43,543 bases of DNA from Gonapodya sp. JEL0774 (lineage: Eukaryota; Monoblepharomycota; Monoblepharidomycetes; Monoblepharidales; Gonapodyaceae): positions 55,523-99,065 of the forward strand of contig JADIIX010000083.1 of assembly GCA_027604505.1 (NCBI GenBank). The letters run 5' to 3'. The notes beneath the pieces are model-generated. The model saw only the letters and a list, made by a program, of their open reading frames with translations. It was not told the DNA's origin and did not search any database. Both the position numbers and the translations under genes were made by a program. Every line of letters begins with the position of its first letter. Position 1 is the stretch's first letter. Below, in pieces: positions 21,154-31,820 of this stretch.

Positions 21154-24100
21154 ATGGATTCCAAACATTCAACACCTTCGAACTCGCCGCCCACGTCGCT
21201 CCTCTCCCTACCTCCGCCTGCGCCAGATCCTCCCCCGCTACCGCGTCGTGCCTCTGCGGTGTCGTCGCGTCCGGGAACCTCAGGAGTGGGTTCTTCGAAA
21301 CTACCCGGGTCCGCAAGAGCGGGTAGTTCGCGGCGGCCATCACTGGCAAAGCCGACCAGAATGTCGTCGGGCATGCAGAGGTCCGCGGGCACCGTGTCCG
21401 TGTCTGGGTTGAGTGGGGACGCGAGTGTGGTGGAGGTGAACGGGGAAACAGATCCGAACGAAGACTACGATCGCGCTCAAGCACGGTCCTCTCTGCAAAG
21501 ACGCAGATCACAGGCTGAAAATCACGGGTCGCAGGTCTCAGAAATCTTGATTGGAGGACCCCGCAACCCGAACGGGAAATTTCCTCCCCAAGAAGACACC
21601 TCGAGCAGGAGCATTGTCAACACCCAGCCCAAAGATTCACACCAAAATTTAACTAGTGACGCGCTCGAGCAAGACATCCGTAGTTCCATCTCTGACCTTG
21701 ACCCTACAGAGGAAGTTCGAAAAATGAAAGAGGCTGTTGCAGACCTCATGGATGAGGATGAGGGATCCATATCCGACCTTGACCTCGCAGAAGATGCCGA
21801 GGCAGGGGACGTGGAGAATGCTGACCACGGCGATGCACGAAAAGACAATGGGAATGAAAATCTGCTCAACCGAGATCCTCGCCCTACAATGGATCACATG
21901 GACAGTTCTTCGGTCCGTCGCTCCAGTACCACCCACAAAACTTCCACCACAACCACTGCTGCCACACTCAAATCAATTTTCTCCTCTATGCACGCTGCTG
22001 GATCGATATCTCTCGACCTACACTACCCCAATGAAGCCGTAGAGGTGCAGGACTCCACCGCACAACCCTTTGATCCAGACGACCCTTCACTCCGCGCACT
22101 CGCAATCATTGCAGAAGCGGAAGCACGCGTAACTTCATCGGCGTTCGTAACAATCAATCCTGCAGCCTCACCTTCATCCGCCACTGGCCAAACCGGCCCA
22201 TCCGCCTCCCTTTCGTCTTCACCGGCTGACACTCCGTCTTCCGTTGCTCAACCCCCTGTATCCACCTCTTTACCCCCCATACCCCTCGACGTCGACCTTC
22301 CCTCACTCCGTGCCGCCATCACCACCCTCTCCCAACTCCTCCGCTCCTCGCGGCAGTCCGAAAACATCCTCCGCCGCCATGTTGATCAACTCTCCACGCA
22401 CCTTCGTGATGACGCCCAACGTGTTCGAGCGGCTCTTGCGGCTGCAGTGGACGATAGGGCACGTATGGCCAGAATCAAAAAAGAGTTGAGGAGGGCATGG
22501 AGAATGGTGGAGAGGTGTGGGGAGAGAGAAGCACGAGCAAGGAAGGAGATCGAGGCAGGGAGGGGCAAAAGGGCAAGATTAGGGGACCCAGGTGAACTCG
22601 ACGGACCGAAGAGCGATGGAGAGGACGGTGAAGCAGATGGTGTGCCATTGAGTTTGTCGAAGAAATACACATCGACCGAAGAGATGAAGGATAAGAGGAT
22701 CGAACAGCTTGAAACGGTGAGTAGTCAGTCCATTGCGGCATCGGTCTTCCGTCTTAAACTTCAGGGACACTTTAGGAACTCTCCGAACTCCGCGCGAGCT
22801 TCACCACCTTGGACACCCTTCACCAAACCACCACCTCTGCGTACACCTCCCTTCATACCGCACACACGCAACTCCAGTCTTCACACACCCATTTGCAATC
22901 TGTGTACTCGGAGACCTCAGATGCTCTAGGGGCCGCGCGGAGGGAACTGGATCGTGTCGCGAGGGAGAGGGAAAGGGCAGAAGCCATGCGAACTGCTGAG
23001 CACGAGGTGGCCGAGAGAGCCAGGGACGAGGCGACTAGAGCAGTGGCTGAGGCTCAGGCAAGACAACAGGAAGTTGCTCAGGCCAGACACGAGGCTAGGG
23101 ATGCAGGAGTCATGGTGGAAAGAGCTCAAGGGGATCTGGAGAGGGCGTTAGGTAGAGTTGCGAGGGCGCAGGCGGATGCAGCAGAGAGAGGGAGGGAGGT
23201 CGAGGCTCTACTGGGAAGATTAAAAGTACGAGATGAAGAACTGCGGGCGGCACAGGCTGCGGGGGAGAGGTGGAGGGAGGAGTGTGGAGCCGCAGGCAGG
23301 AGGACAGAGGGCTTAGAGCGAAGGGTTAGGAGGGTGGACAGTGAGGTAGCCAAAGCCGGCGGAGAGAAGGAAGAATATAAGGTAATTGTTCAGACACTTC
23401 GCCTGAGCTATATGTGCTCTCTCAGATCCTAAAATCCTCATATCCTGATCTTTGAACATCCAAGAACAAATACACCGCCGCCCTCCACGATCTCTCCCTT
23501 CTTCGCACTGCCAACTCTCTCCTTCAACACTCCCGTGACTCTGCCCTCCGCGATCGAGATATGCTTGACAAGAAACTCCGTGAGCAAGAGACGCAGACGA
23601 GAGTTGAGAGTGAGCGTACTCAGCAACAGGAGCAGGCTAGAATGGTGGCTGAACGGGAAGTGGGCGGATTGAGGAGGGAGAATGGAAAAATGAGGAAGGT
23701 TCGTCAAAGAGATTGAGAGAGATGAACCATATGTGGCTCACGTAGAAATCCCCACCGCCCAACCTTAAGATTATCCTTGCTCTAGAGCGCGCTCGTGACG
23801 CCCAATTAGCAGAGGCGAACTCGGCGCTGCTCGCACTTCAAGAACGGGAGGAGGATGTGAAAGTTGCGGAATTGCAAGCGGTGGATAGAGGTAAGAAAAT
23901 CGCTGAGATGGAAAGAAAATTGGGAGAACAGCAAGTATGTGTATGAGTTGCATTAGGCGGCCTTCATGCCACGTTGAGTGATGCATGCGTTTCGGCGTTC
24001 TGCAATAGGCACTCTACGAATCAGTTCGCGCAGACCGTAACCTCTACTCCAAACACCTGCTCGAAGCCGAGTCGTCCGCCTCCCATCTCCGCAACAAGCT

Positions 24101-25453
24101 GGACACCGTCGCTCACCAATGCGCCCAGCTCAAAGAGGAACTTGCTTCCAAAGAGGTGATTCTCCAGCGCACTGCGGGTGACCGACACAAACTCGAAGCG
24201 CGATGCGACGCAATGGCCAGGGACGTGGCAAAAGCTGAGGATGAAGTTCGCGGTAAAGAGGAAGAGCTGAGGAGGATCAGAGGGGAAGTCGAGGCTCTTC
24301 ATAGAAATGTGGAGGAAGCAGAAAAAGAAAGAAGCGCAAGAGCAAAACTTCACGCAGCGGTTATAGTTGAACGGGATGGAGCGATGCAGCAGTTGGTGAA
24401 AGCTCGGAAGGAGTGTGCACTTCTAACTGAGAAGGTGGACATCCAGAGACTGGCATTGGAGAGGGGTGAGGCAGCGTACGCAGCGCGGGGAGAGGATGTG
24501 AGAATATTGAGGATGGAGGTGCGGAGGCTGAGAAGAGAGAGGGCAATTGTTGGGAGGGAAGCCGGGCAGGTGGGAAGGTTAAAGGAGGAGGTCGTGGGGG
24601 TGAGGAGGGAACTGATAAGAGAGAGGGCGAGAGTGAAGGTGTTGGAGGGTGAGTAGTGCAAGATCGAATTGTGACCGCCTACATCCTCTGAAACATCAAC
24701 TATTCTTAAGAGGAACTTGAAACGCCGCTCAATGTTCATCGTTGGCGTGCCCTCTGGGGTACTGATCCAACCATGTCCCAACTAATCGCCAAAGTTAAAC
24801 TCCTTCAACGTCGCCTCATTGCCAAAACCGAAGAAGTCGTGGACCGTGAACAGTCTATTGCGCAAAGGGACAATGCTTACCAGAGACTTAAGGAGCAACT
24901 TGGAAGAGCACCAGGGGCGGAAGTGGTGAGGAGTTTGATGGAAGCGAGAGAAGCAGCGAAAGCGAAGGGGAAAGAGTGCAAGGTGAGTTATCTGGGAGGA
25001 AGATTCTGTTCGACTATTTTGACAGATTCCGGAACCTTTCCAGGCACTTGCCAGCGAACTCACCATGTACGCGACGCACCTCGCTGCCCTTCGATCTGAT
25101 GTGACTCGTCTGTCGTCGGAGCTACAACTTGAGAAAAAGCGTCACTTTTTGGTCAAGAAGCGGCTCCATGAGCGGGAAAAGAGAGAACGCGAAATGCGTG
25201 AGGCACTAGGAGCTGGGACATCCCCTGGAGTCGTCGGAGTTGGGGGACAGGTTGCTGAGGCGGTTGCTGCTTTGCTGGAGAAGGCAGCGGTTGGCGGGAC
25301 AGGGAAGAAGAGAGTGGACCCTGGGTTAACGTTGCTGCCCAGATATGTCGTGAGTTTACATGCATAATCGCAAAGCGACACTTTTTGAAGCTAAATCTCC
25401 CAAATGTTTTGCAGGGTGGCGGGTATCTAGTTTCCAAGCCTGTGGCAACATGA
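21154..25453 (+). CDS. CFAP58: CFAP58-like flagellar coiled-coil protein
   Basis: Exons 21154-22716, 22776-23381, 23465-23698, 23770-23934, 24009-24648, 24711-24982, 25044-25349 and 25415-25453 give 1274 aa. The C-terminal 890 residues are almost continuous coiled coil and match the cilia- and flagella-associated protein 58 (CCDC147) family: ESVRADRNLYSKHL, the Leu/Lys/Glu heptads and especially EEELETPLNVHRWRAL followed by LLQRRLIAKTEEVVDRE. Family members sit on axonemal structures and are needed for normal flagella. The protein is longer than the usual roughly 870 aa because of about 380 N-terminal residues of Ser/Pro/Asp-rich sequence. The final residues GGGYLVSKPVAT run into a tandem repeat, and the stop lies inside it. 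Exon 3 uses a GTTCGT donor. Confidence 0.9.
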
Positions 25454-25621
25454 CATTTAAATTCCCGCTGGTGTACACTATCTGCAAAGTCTGTCGCAAC
25501 GTGACATATGAGTTCCCCGTGGTGAAAACTTAGCTTCGAAGTCTGTCACATCGTGACATAAGAGTTCCCCGTGGTGGACACTTGTCTTTGAAGTCTGTCG
25601 CAATTTGACATATGAATTCAT
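25438..25621 (+). repeat. 52-bp minisatellite spanning the CFAP58-like stop codon
   Basis: Four imperfect units begin at 25438, 25489, 25541 and 25593 (periods 51, 52, 52). The core is gtctgtcgcaacgtgacat, followed by gagttccccgtggtg in the middle copies. The last copy is partial. The stop TGA (25451-25453) is the start of the TGACAT core of unit 1. Confidence 0.85.
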
Positions 25622-25790
25622 TATGACTTTATATAACATCGTTGAACCTTAATCCTCATGACTAAAAACAAGAAACTCGACCTTCCTGACACTAGATTTT
25701 TTGTAAGAAATGTCTCTCACCGCTTCGGCAAACTGCTGGAGTGTATGCCCTCTATTCTATCTTGTGGACAACAACGGTGGTAACACTACT

Positions 25791-28586
25791 TTACAGGAGC
25801 TTTTGAGATCCAAGAGTCGAATTTGTGAAGCCACGAGTGAGACGATTTGCACCGTCTTTTACTTGAAAGCTTGCCGTCAGATTTTGGGTATCTGTCCGAT
25901 TGGCAATTGAAACAGCAAAGTAATCCGCAGTGACCGCCTCATTGGAGACGGTTAATACGAAGTATCCTCGTTCCCATGCTTCGGCCCACTGGAGCCCGGA
26001 ATTCTGGGTCAAACAAGAGATGTGTCAGCAACCACAAAGACAAAGCACGTCAGTTTTAACTGACCGCTCCAACCAGCGCCTTGATTATTTGGGCAGTGGC
26101 AGCTTGCCCGACACTTTTAAACGGTGAAGGTGAGGATACCGCAGTCCCCACGAATTCTGCGCCAAGCGCACCGTCCCCAGTGGTGGAGTTGTACTTTCCA
26201 GTAACATCCGGGATGTCATGGACCCAGTTCCTGAACACATGAACAGAGAAAATCGATTTGTGTCATTTCCTATCATTCGATCAGTCAATTTCTGTCAAAC
26301 CTACGAGTGGATGTCACCTTCAAACCGACTTGATTAGATATTTGGTTTCATGCCAGTAGCGAAGGTTTCGCACCACTCACCGGAAAGAATGATAAAGTTC
26401 GAGACACTGGAAGTTGCTTGTTGGAGATTAATCTCATGAAGGATGATAGATTGGATGACTCACTTGTTACTCTGCACATGGTTAAGTAGCCGCTTCCGAG
26501 ACGCGATATAACCGTCCCATCTATAATCATAGTCCAGTCACAGCACAGACAATGATCCGCCGCAACTGACGACTTACGAATCGTAGTTGAAGTCCAATCC
26601 AAGGGTGGGAATTGAGGAAAAGTTGAGAACATCAAACTGTACTTGATTCCCGATAACGCGCCATTTGGCGCCTCGATTCTTGGAGGCCACAATATTGTCT
26701 TTGAGCCACCTCTCTTGATCAAAGCCGAGAATCTGATTTTAGGAATAATGGTCAGGATCTGAATTTTCATTACCAGTCGCTCAAAGCTCACGGTGCGATT
26801 GTCCCAAGTCGAAATGTTCTTGACATATGCAGTGTTGTAGTACATGTCGGTCTAGAGAGCCACATCGAAATGATGCATGAGATTGATTTATATTCCGCCA
26901 GTGACGGCTTACCACATCCCGACCCCAATGGCGAGTGTCTCATGAACGCACAGGACGTACTTGTCAGCGGCAAAGACGCTGAAATAACTATCTTTCTCAA
27001 TTGACACTCACCAACCATGACAAGATCAAACAGCTTTCCTATAGCAAATGTCCTCCAGATCTTTCCAAAAACTTCAAGCTGCCGGATGGGCATCCACTGA
27101 GGAAAATCATCCATTCACTGTTCAATCACGCTCATGGGCGCTCAAATTTGTCTCAAAGTTTACCTCAAACGCTGCTTTGAACGCATTCATCTTGCGGACG
27201 CTGTAAGGGCCTTGAACTGTGGCGTTGTGGTTTGCTGCACCATCTTTCCAAGAGTTGTCCGCTACCTAAAAGCCAAATCGCGAGTCAACACAGGGGTTGC
27301 ATTTCTGGCATGCCTCGCGAGATTTATACCTCGTGGTCGTCCCATACTGTAATCCACGGAAGCAACTGATGGGAGAGTGCGAGATCTGGATCCATCCTGT
27401 AAGATGCATAGCGCAACCGATCTGTTTAAATCAAAGTGTTGATAAGCTTGGGTAGTTCAAGGTTCACCGATGAGCGAATCCCCGTCTGATAATTACAATC
27501 TTCCAATTCGACAATGTCGCGATCTGCGGGAAGTGGAACACGACCCGTAGAAGTGCCATTTCCATATCCACCGTTGGCATACTAAGGGTGACTTACTGTG
27601 AACCAACGCACGCAAAATTTAGCTATTTAAAATCAACTCACCTCATATATATAGTCTCCAACATGCACAACCAGATCAACCGAGCCTTGACGCGCGGGGA
27701 TACCGTATGCATTGAAGTATCCTTGCGGGAGATTGCTGCAGCTGTACACAGCGAGTTTCCAAGGACGCGTGACGTTCGAGTTGGCATCTGGAAGGGTTCG
27801 TGTAATGCCAACGGGGGATGTGATTGAAGCGTTAAAGCCACCAATAAAGCGATAATAGTAGACGGTATCCGGCTCCAAACAATCGGCTTCAACCTGAATG
27901 ATCAGAATCTTCGATGAGAGACAACCCATACAAGACTGGAGACAGAATCGCGAACAACACCTTAACGCTGTACGAGATCTTGGATGACGTGGCCACTCGA
28001 CCCTTTTTGACAATGTGGGAGAAGTTCTTTGTCTTTGAAACCTGCCACTCCACAAGTACTGGCCCGAGGTCTTCCGTGATGTTGCGAACCAACCCATCCT
28101 TGCCACCAACGCAAAGGCCAACTGCGTTTCTGGAATAAGTAGGCGCACAATCGCATGTGTTATTGGTGTAAACCTCATTGGGCAAGATGCATGCGAGGCG
28201 GGGAGCCGCCCTTGTCCAAAGAATGACCGAATCGCAATGCTGAGCGCGGATAAACATTGATGCCAAAATACGATCAGTCCGTTGATTAAATTGAGATAAA
28301 ATACTGAGCTAAGACACCCTACCGGATCTCCACTTGCAACGCCGAACTGGAAAACGGGCACGTTCTTGCTAATCTGCGAGTTTTGCTCCACATCCCACCA
28401 GCCATCGCTGTTCCTCTTCATGTGCTTACTGGATTCCAATGATGCATCGTGACCGTGAATTGGGAATTCGGCGAGCGGCGAACGAAAGGCGAGGTTGTTG
28501 TGGAAAGGCGATCCCTCTGCAGCTGCAGACAGGAAGGCACAGACGCCCACTAGTGTAACGATTGCGATCATGCCTAACGATCGCAT
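25791..28586 (-). CDS. phoD: PhoD-type alkaline phosphatase/phosphodiesterase, secreted
   Basis: Fifteen exons: 28323-28586, 27961-28239, 27642-27893, 27497-27581, 27330-27421, 27164-27265, 27012-27096, 26913-26938, 26774-26851, 26578-26732, 26464-26520, 26381-26406, 26305-26317, 26065-26230 and 25791-26003; 630 aa. It starts with a signal peptide (about 1-22, MRSLGMIAIVTLVGVCAFLS). PhoD landmarks are all present: FGVASGDP (81-88), SVILWTR, GDYIYE (260-265), WDDHE (320-324), DTRHWGRD (387-394), VIGNQ (447-451) and GDIHSNWVHD (501-510). These residues form the metal-dependent active site in the family. It would hydrolyse phosphomonoesters or diesters outside the cell, consistent with phosphate scavenging. 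Exons of 13 and 26 nt and two donor choices (27496, 26064) were fixed by restoring these motifs. A broken copy lies upstream. Confidence 0.93.
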
Positions 28587-29362
28587 TTCTTCCAATGCTG
28601 TAAAGAAAATTTTGATCCGTCGGGTTTTCTTATGAGATGCAACATGCACTGGCACGTGTGAGGGCGGATGATCGGTGAAACGAGGGGACTTCTGCCAAGT
28701 CCCTTCCTTTTTCAAATCCCACCACGAAGAACTCGAGAATTCTCCATATAAAATGTATAATGTGCACGCACGGGTGAGATGTGAGGGCTTGCTATCGTCA
28801 TCGGCGGTTTGTTTGGCCAGTATTATCGTAGACAACAAAATATGTACACAAAGGAAATAAATAACACGTTGAGGGGAACCTCCACAGCCTTTTTGGAGAC
28901 CAGTAATATTATGAGAGTTGCACGTGCAGGAATGAGAGGGCCGAGCAAGCATAATCTACGATGAGCTTGTATGCCTATGCAAAAGCATAAATTATTGAAG
29001 TTTGCCTTGCCACCGCACCAGTATTAGCGGTCAATGATGAACCACACGAACTTGCATAATTCTAATTCGCCTTTTTCTCTTTTATGAATGCCAATCGTGC
29101 TTGCGTGTTTGAGAACGACGCGCGAATAAATCGTCGGTACCGTACTGTAGAATGATGGGGTTACATAGCGGGGACATCAATACACCTCTGTTGCTATCAA
29201 CTTCGTTGGTTGAGACACTCTTCCGACGCTTTGATGCTCCCTGAGCTCGCGATAGTCCCCCTCTTATTGGTTCGCAACGCGATGTACCACTTTTCTAAGC
29301 TTGGCCCAAGTAAATTACATTCCATTACACATGAAATAAACCAGTAAGCACTCAGTGCTCAG
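28587..29362. other. Intergenic region between the PhoD gene and its pseudogene
   Basis: No supported gene. It contains the promoter of the PhoD gene at 25791-28586 and the 3' flank of the tandem pseudogene. No strong repeat or RNA signature seen. Confidence 0.5.
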
Positions 29363-30749
29363 CTATAGGAGCTTTTGAGATCCACGTGTCGATTTCGTGT
29401 AGCCACGAGTGAGGCGGTTGGCACCATCTTTGCCCAGAAAACTTGCGGTCAAATTCTGTATATCTGTCCGATCGGTAGTAGACACGGCAAAGTAGTCCGC
29501 CGTGACGGTTTCATTTGAGACGGTCAAAACAATGTAGCCCCGCTCCCATCCTTCGGCCCACTGTGCAGTGGGATTCTGATTTGTCGAAGAAACTCAGTGA
29601 AGGGGGCTCAAGAAGGTCAAGCCTCTGTACGCACCGATGTAAGCAAAGATTGAATAGAAAATCCACTGAGGAGCTTTCCAACACTATCGTATGGCGACGG
29701 AGAGGATACTGCAGTCCCCACAAATTCTGCACCAAGTGCACCATCACCATTGATGGAGTTTGTACTCGCCATTAACATCCACAACATCATGGACCCAGTT
29801 TCTATGCCCAGGAAAGATCGTGCTCGGTAGTTCTCAATACTTCAACGGCGAGAAACTCACGTGTGAATGTCACCTTTCTGTGCCCATGATTGTGGAGAGC
29901 CGAGACAGTCCCCGAAGAAGGAGAACTTGAGCGACACTCACCGGAAAGAACAATGGGGTTCGATACGCTGGAAGACAAGTGCTCAAGTATTGATCCATGG
30001 AATGATGAAAGAGCGGGATGAAACTCACTTATATTTCTTGACATGGGGCGCGGCGCCAACGTAACCATCCCACCGAAATTTATCAGTTTCAGCACACATC
30101 GAGAAATTTGTAAAATCACTGCAAAGACTTACTAATCATAGTTAGCGTCAACACCAATTGCAGGAACTGCAGCGAAGCTTATCGTGCCGAACGGAACTTG
30201 GATGCCTGTTACTCTGTTCTTGGAGGCCACATATTATTCTCAAGCCATTTCTTTTGATCAAAACCAGAATCTTACATGACGTAAATGCAAGTTAGTCCTT
30301 CGATGTCGAGCATTGCCTGGTGGACAGCTCACCGTGCGGTTCTCCCATTGGTAAGATGAATGCCAGGCGGGGACCTGCCCGTGTCCAGAGAATGACCGAA
30401 TCGCAATGCTGAGAGTAAATGAAATTCGATAACAAAACGGGATCGGTCCGATGAATAATGAATGTGAAAAAAAAATGCTGGGGAACTGGATGGTTGCCGG
30501 TGAGCGCCTCACTGGATCTCCGCTGGCGACGCCGAACTGGAAAACGGGCACGTTCTTGCTCATCTGCGAGTTTTCCGCCACATCCCACCCACCATCGTTC
30601 TTCCTCTTCATGTGTTTTCTCGACTCTGAGGATGCACCGTGACCGTGAATCGGGAATTCAGCAAGCGGCGAAAGGTAGGCTAAATTGTGATGGAAGGGTA
30701 TTTTCTCTGCAGCAATGAGCGTACAGGCCCCCATGAGGGCGAAGATCAT
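29363..30749 (-). pseudogene. Decayed tandem copy of the PhoD-type phosphatase
   Basis: The first exon (30513-30749) still encodes a short signal-like start and FQFGVASGDP, and the next (from 30418) HCDSVILWTR. Directly after ILP the sequence jumps to the equivalent of WDNRTVS in the intact gene, so roughly the middle 210 codons are gone, including GDYIYE, WDDHE and DTRHWGRD. Downstream, the counterpart of ILGFDQ and VIGNQ has at least two single-base losses, the Asn-Gln pair is changed, and an extra A near 29765 shifts the frame before a TGA. The C-terminal part (WERGYIVLTVSNETVTADYF) is still well preserved. It cannot make an active enzyme. Preserved splice-site positions show that it arose by tandem duplication of the neighbour, not by retrocopying. 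Confidence 0.88.
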
Positions 30750-31820
30750 TAGCGAAAGGTTCCACGTAGTTGTTTGTTGCGGCAGCTAGGGGATTGAATG
30801 CGAGTTTGCTATTGTGATGCCTTCGCGATATCTAGATGACCACATCGTTATATTGTGGACATACTTTGTCCAGATGTCGCATTTCCATCGGGCAAAAGAG
30901 CATACACATATTAGCATGACTTCATTCATGAGCATGACTTCGGACTTCAATCTCCTTCACTTCACCGCAAATCCAGATTTTCTGATGCTATTATGGTGGC
31001 CCTTCCGCCTCTCTAAGCTCGTCCCTCCATGGGCATGTGAAATCATGGTGGCCCAAATTAAGTTGAGTTTGAATTAGAGGTACGGGGGCACGAAATGGTC
31101 TGTCCCAGAGTGAAGCCCTCCACGGCTCCACGGACACTCACACAACAGTTCGTTTTTTAACAAGTGGGCGTAGCAATAAACGTTATAACTTCCGTCATCA
31201 CTCAGGAGGATGCGGAGCCAGCCTACACAGTCTCGCCCATGCTGAGGAGGTGCATTCCGTATTTTGTTTCAGTTCATTCATTGACAACTAATCGACTACG
31301 GCGAACCGAGGGGGGGGAAGCGAGTGTGGAGGCAGTTTCTTGGTGGTGTGCGTAATACGAATCATACAGGGATAATTTGTTTTCATTGGGGGTATCGCTG
31401 ACATGTAAATATGAAGTCCGTCAGGAGGGGTGGAATGGGATATAATCAGTTGGTTGATGGGACGAATACGCTATCTGGATCCGTATCACGGACAGAGTTC
31501 ACGGTCATGCTGGGGGGGTGGGGGTGGATGGTTGGGGTGGGGACAACGTCATCGAACTCGCTTTGAAGGGCATCCGCAAAGACTCAGCGAAAATAGAGCT
31601 TTCATTCTTTCAGATCAGCAAACGTTGTGTGAGGGGTTCCGAGCCACCGAGATGGGCGGATTTGCTTCGTTTGTCTGACCCTGCTTGGACAGCATGGTCG
31701 TGTGGCTGTGCTGTTTGGAGTGGGTTCCGGGGAAACTCACACCGTTAAATTCTGAAGGAGAAACCAAAGAAGGAGCAAGGAGCGCGGAACATTTTACGAG
31801 ATAGAAACTGATCAGACAGA
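30750..31820. other. Divergent intergenic region upstream of the PB1-SH3 gene
   Basis: About 1.1 kb with no supported exon. Its right half has G-rich patches (near 31510 and 31311). Presumably the promoter and 5' UTR of the downstream gene. Confidence 0.5.

Noticed and set aside
4811-26463. Enrichment of TGACTCA across the window
   Set aside because: The number seen is about what chance predicts for a 7-mer on both strands; only the pair retained in the bZIP introns is reported.
26913-27011. Using the acceptor after tatttcag for PhoD exon 8
   Set aside because: That reading gives no DTR motif; the acceptor ending at 26939 restores DTRHWGRDV in frame.
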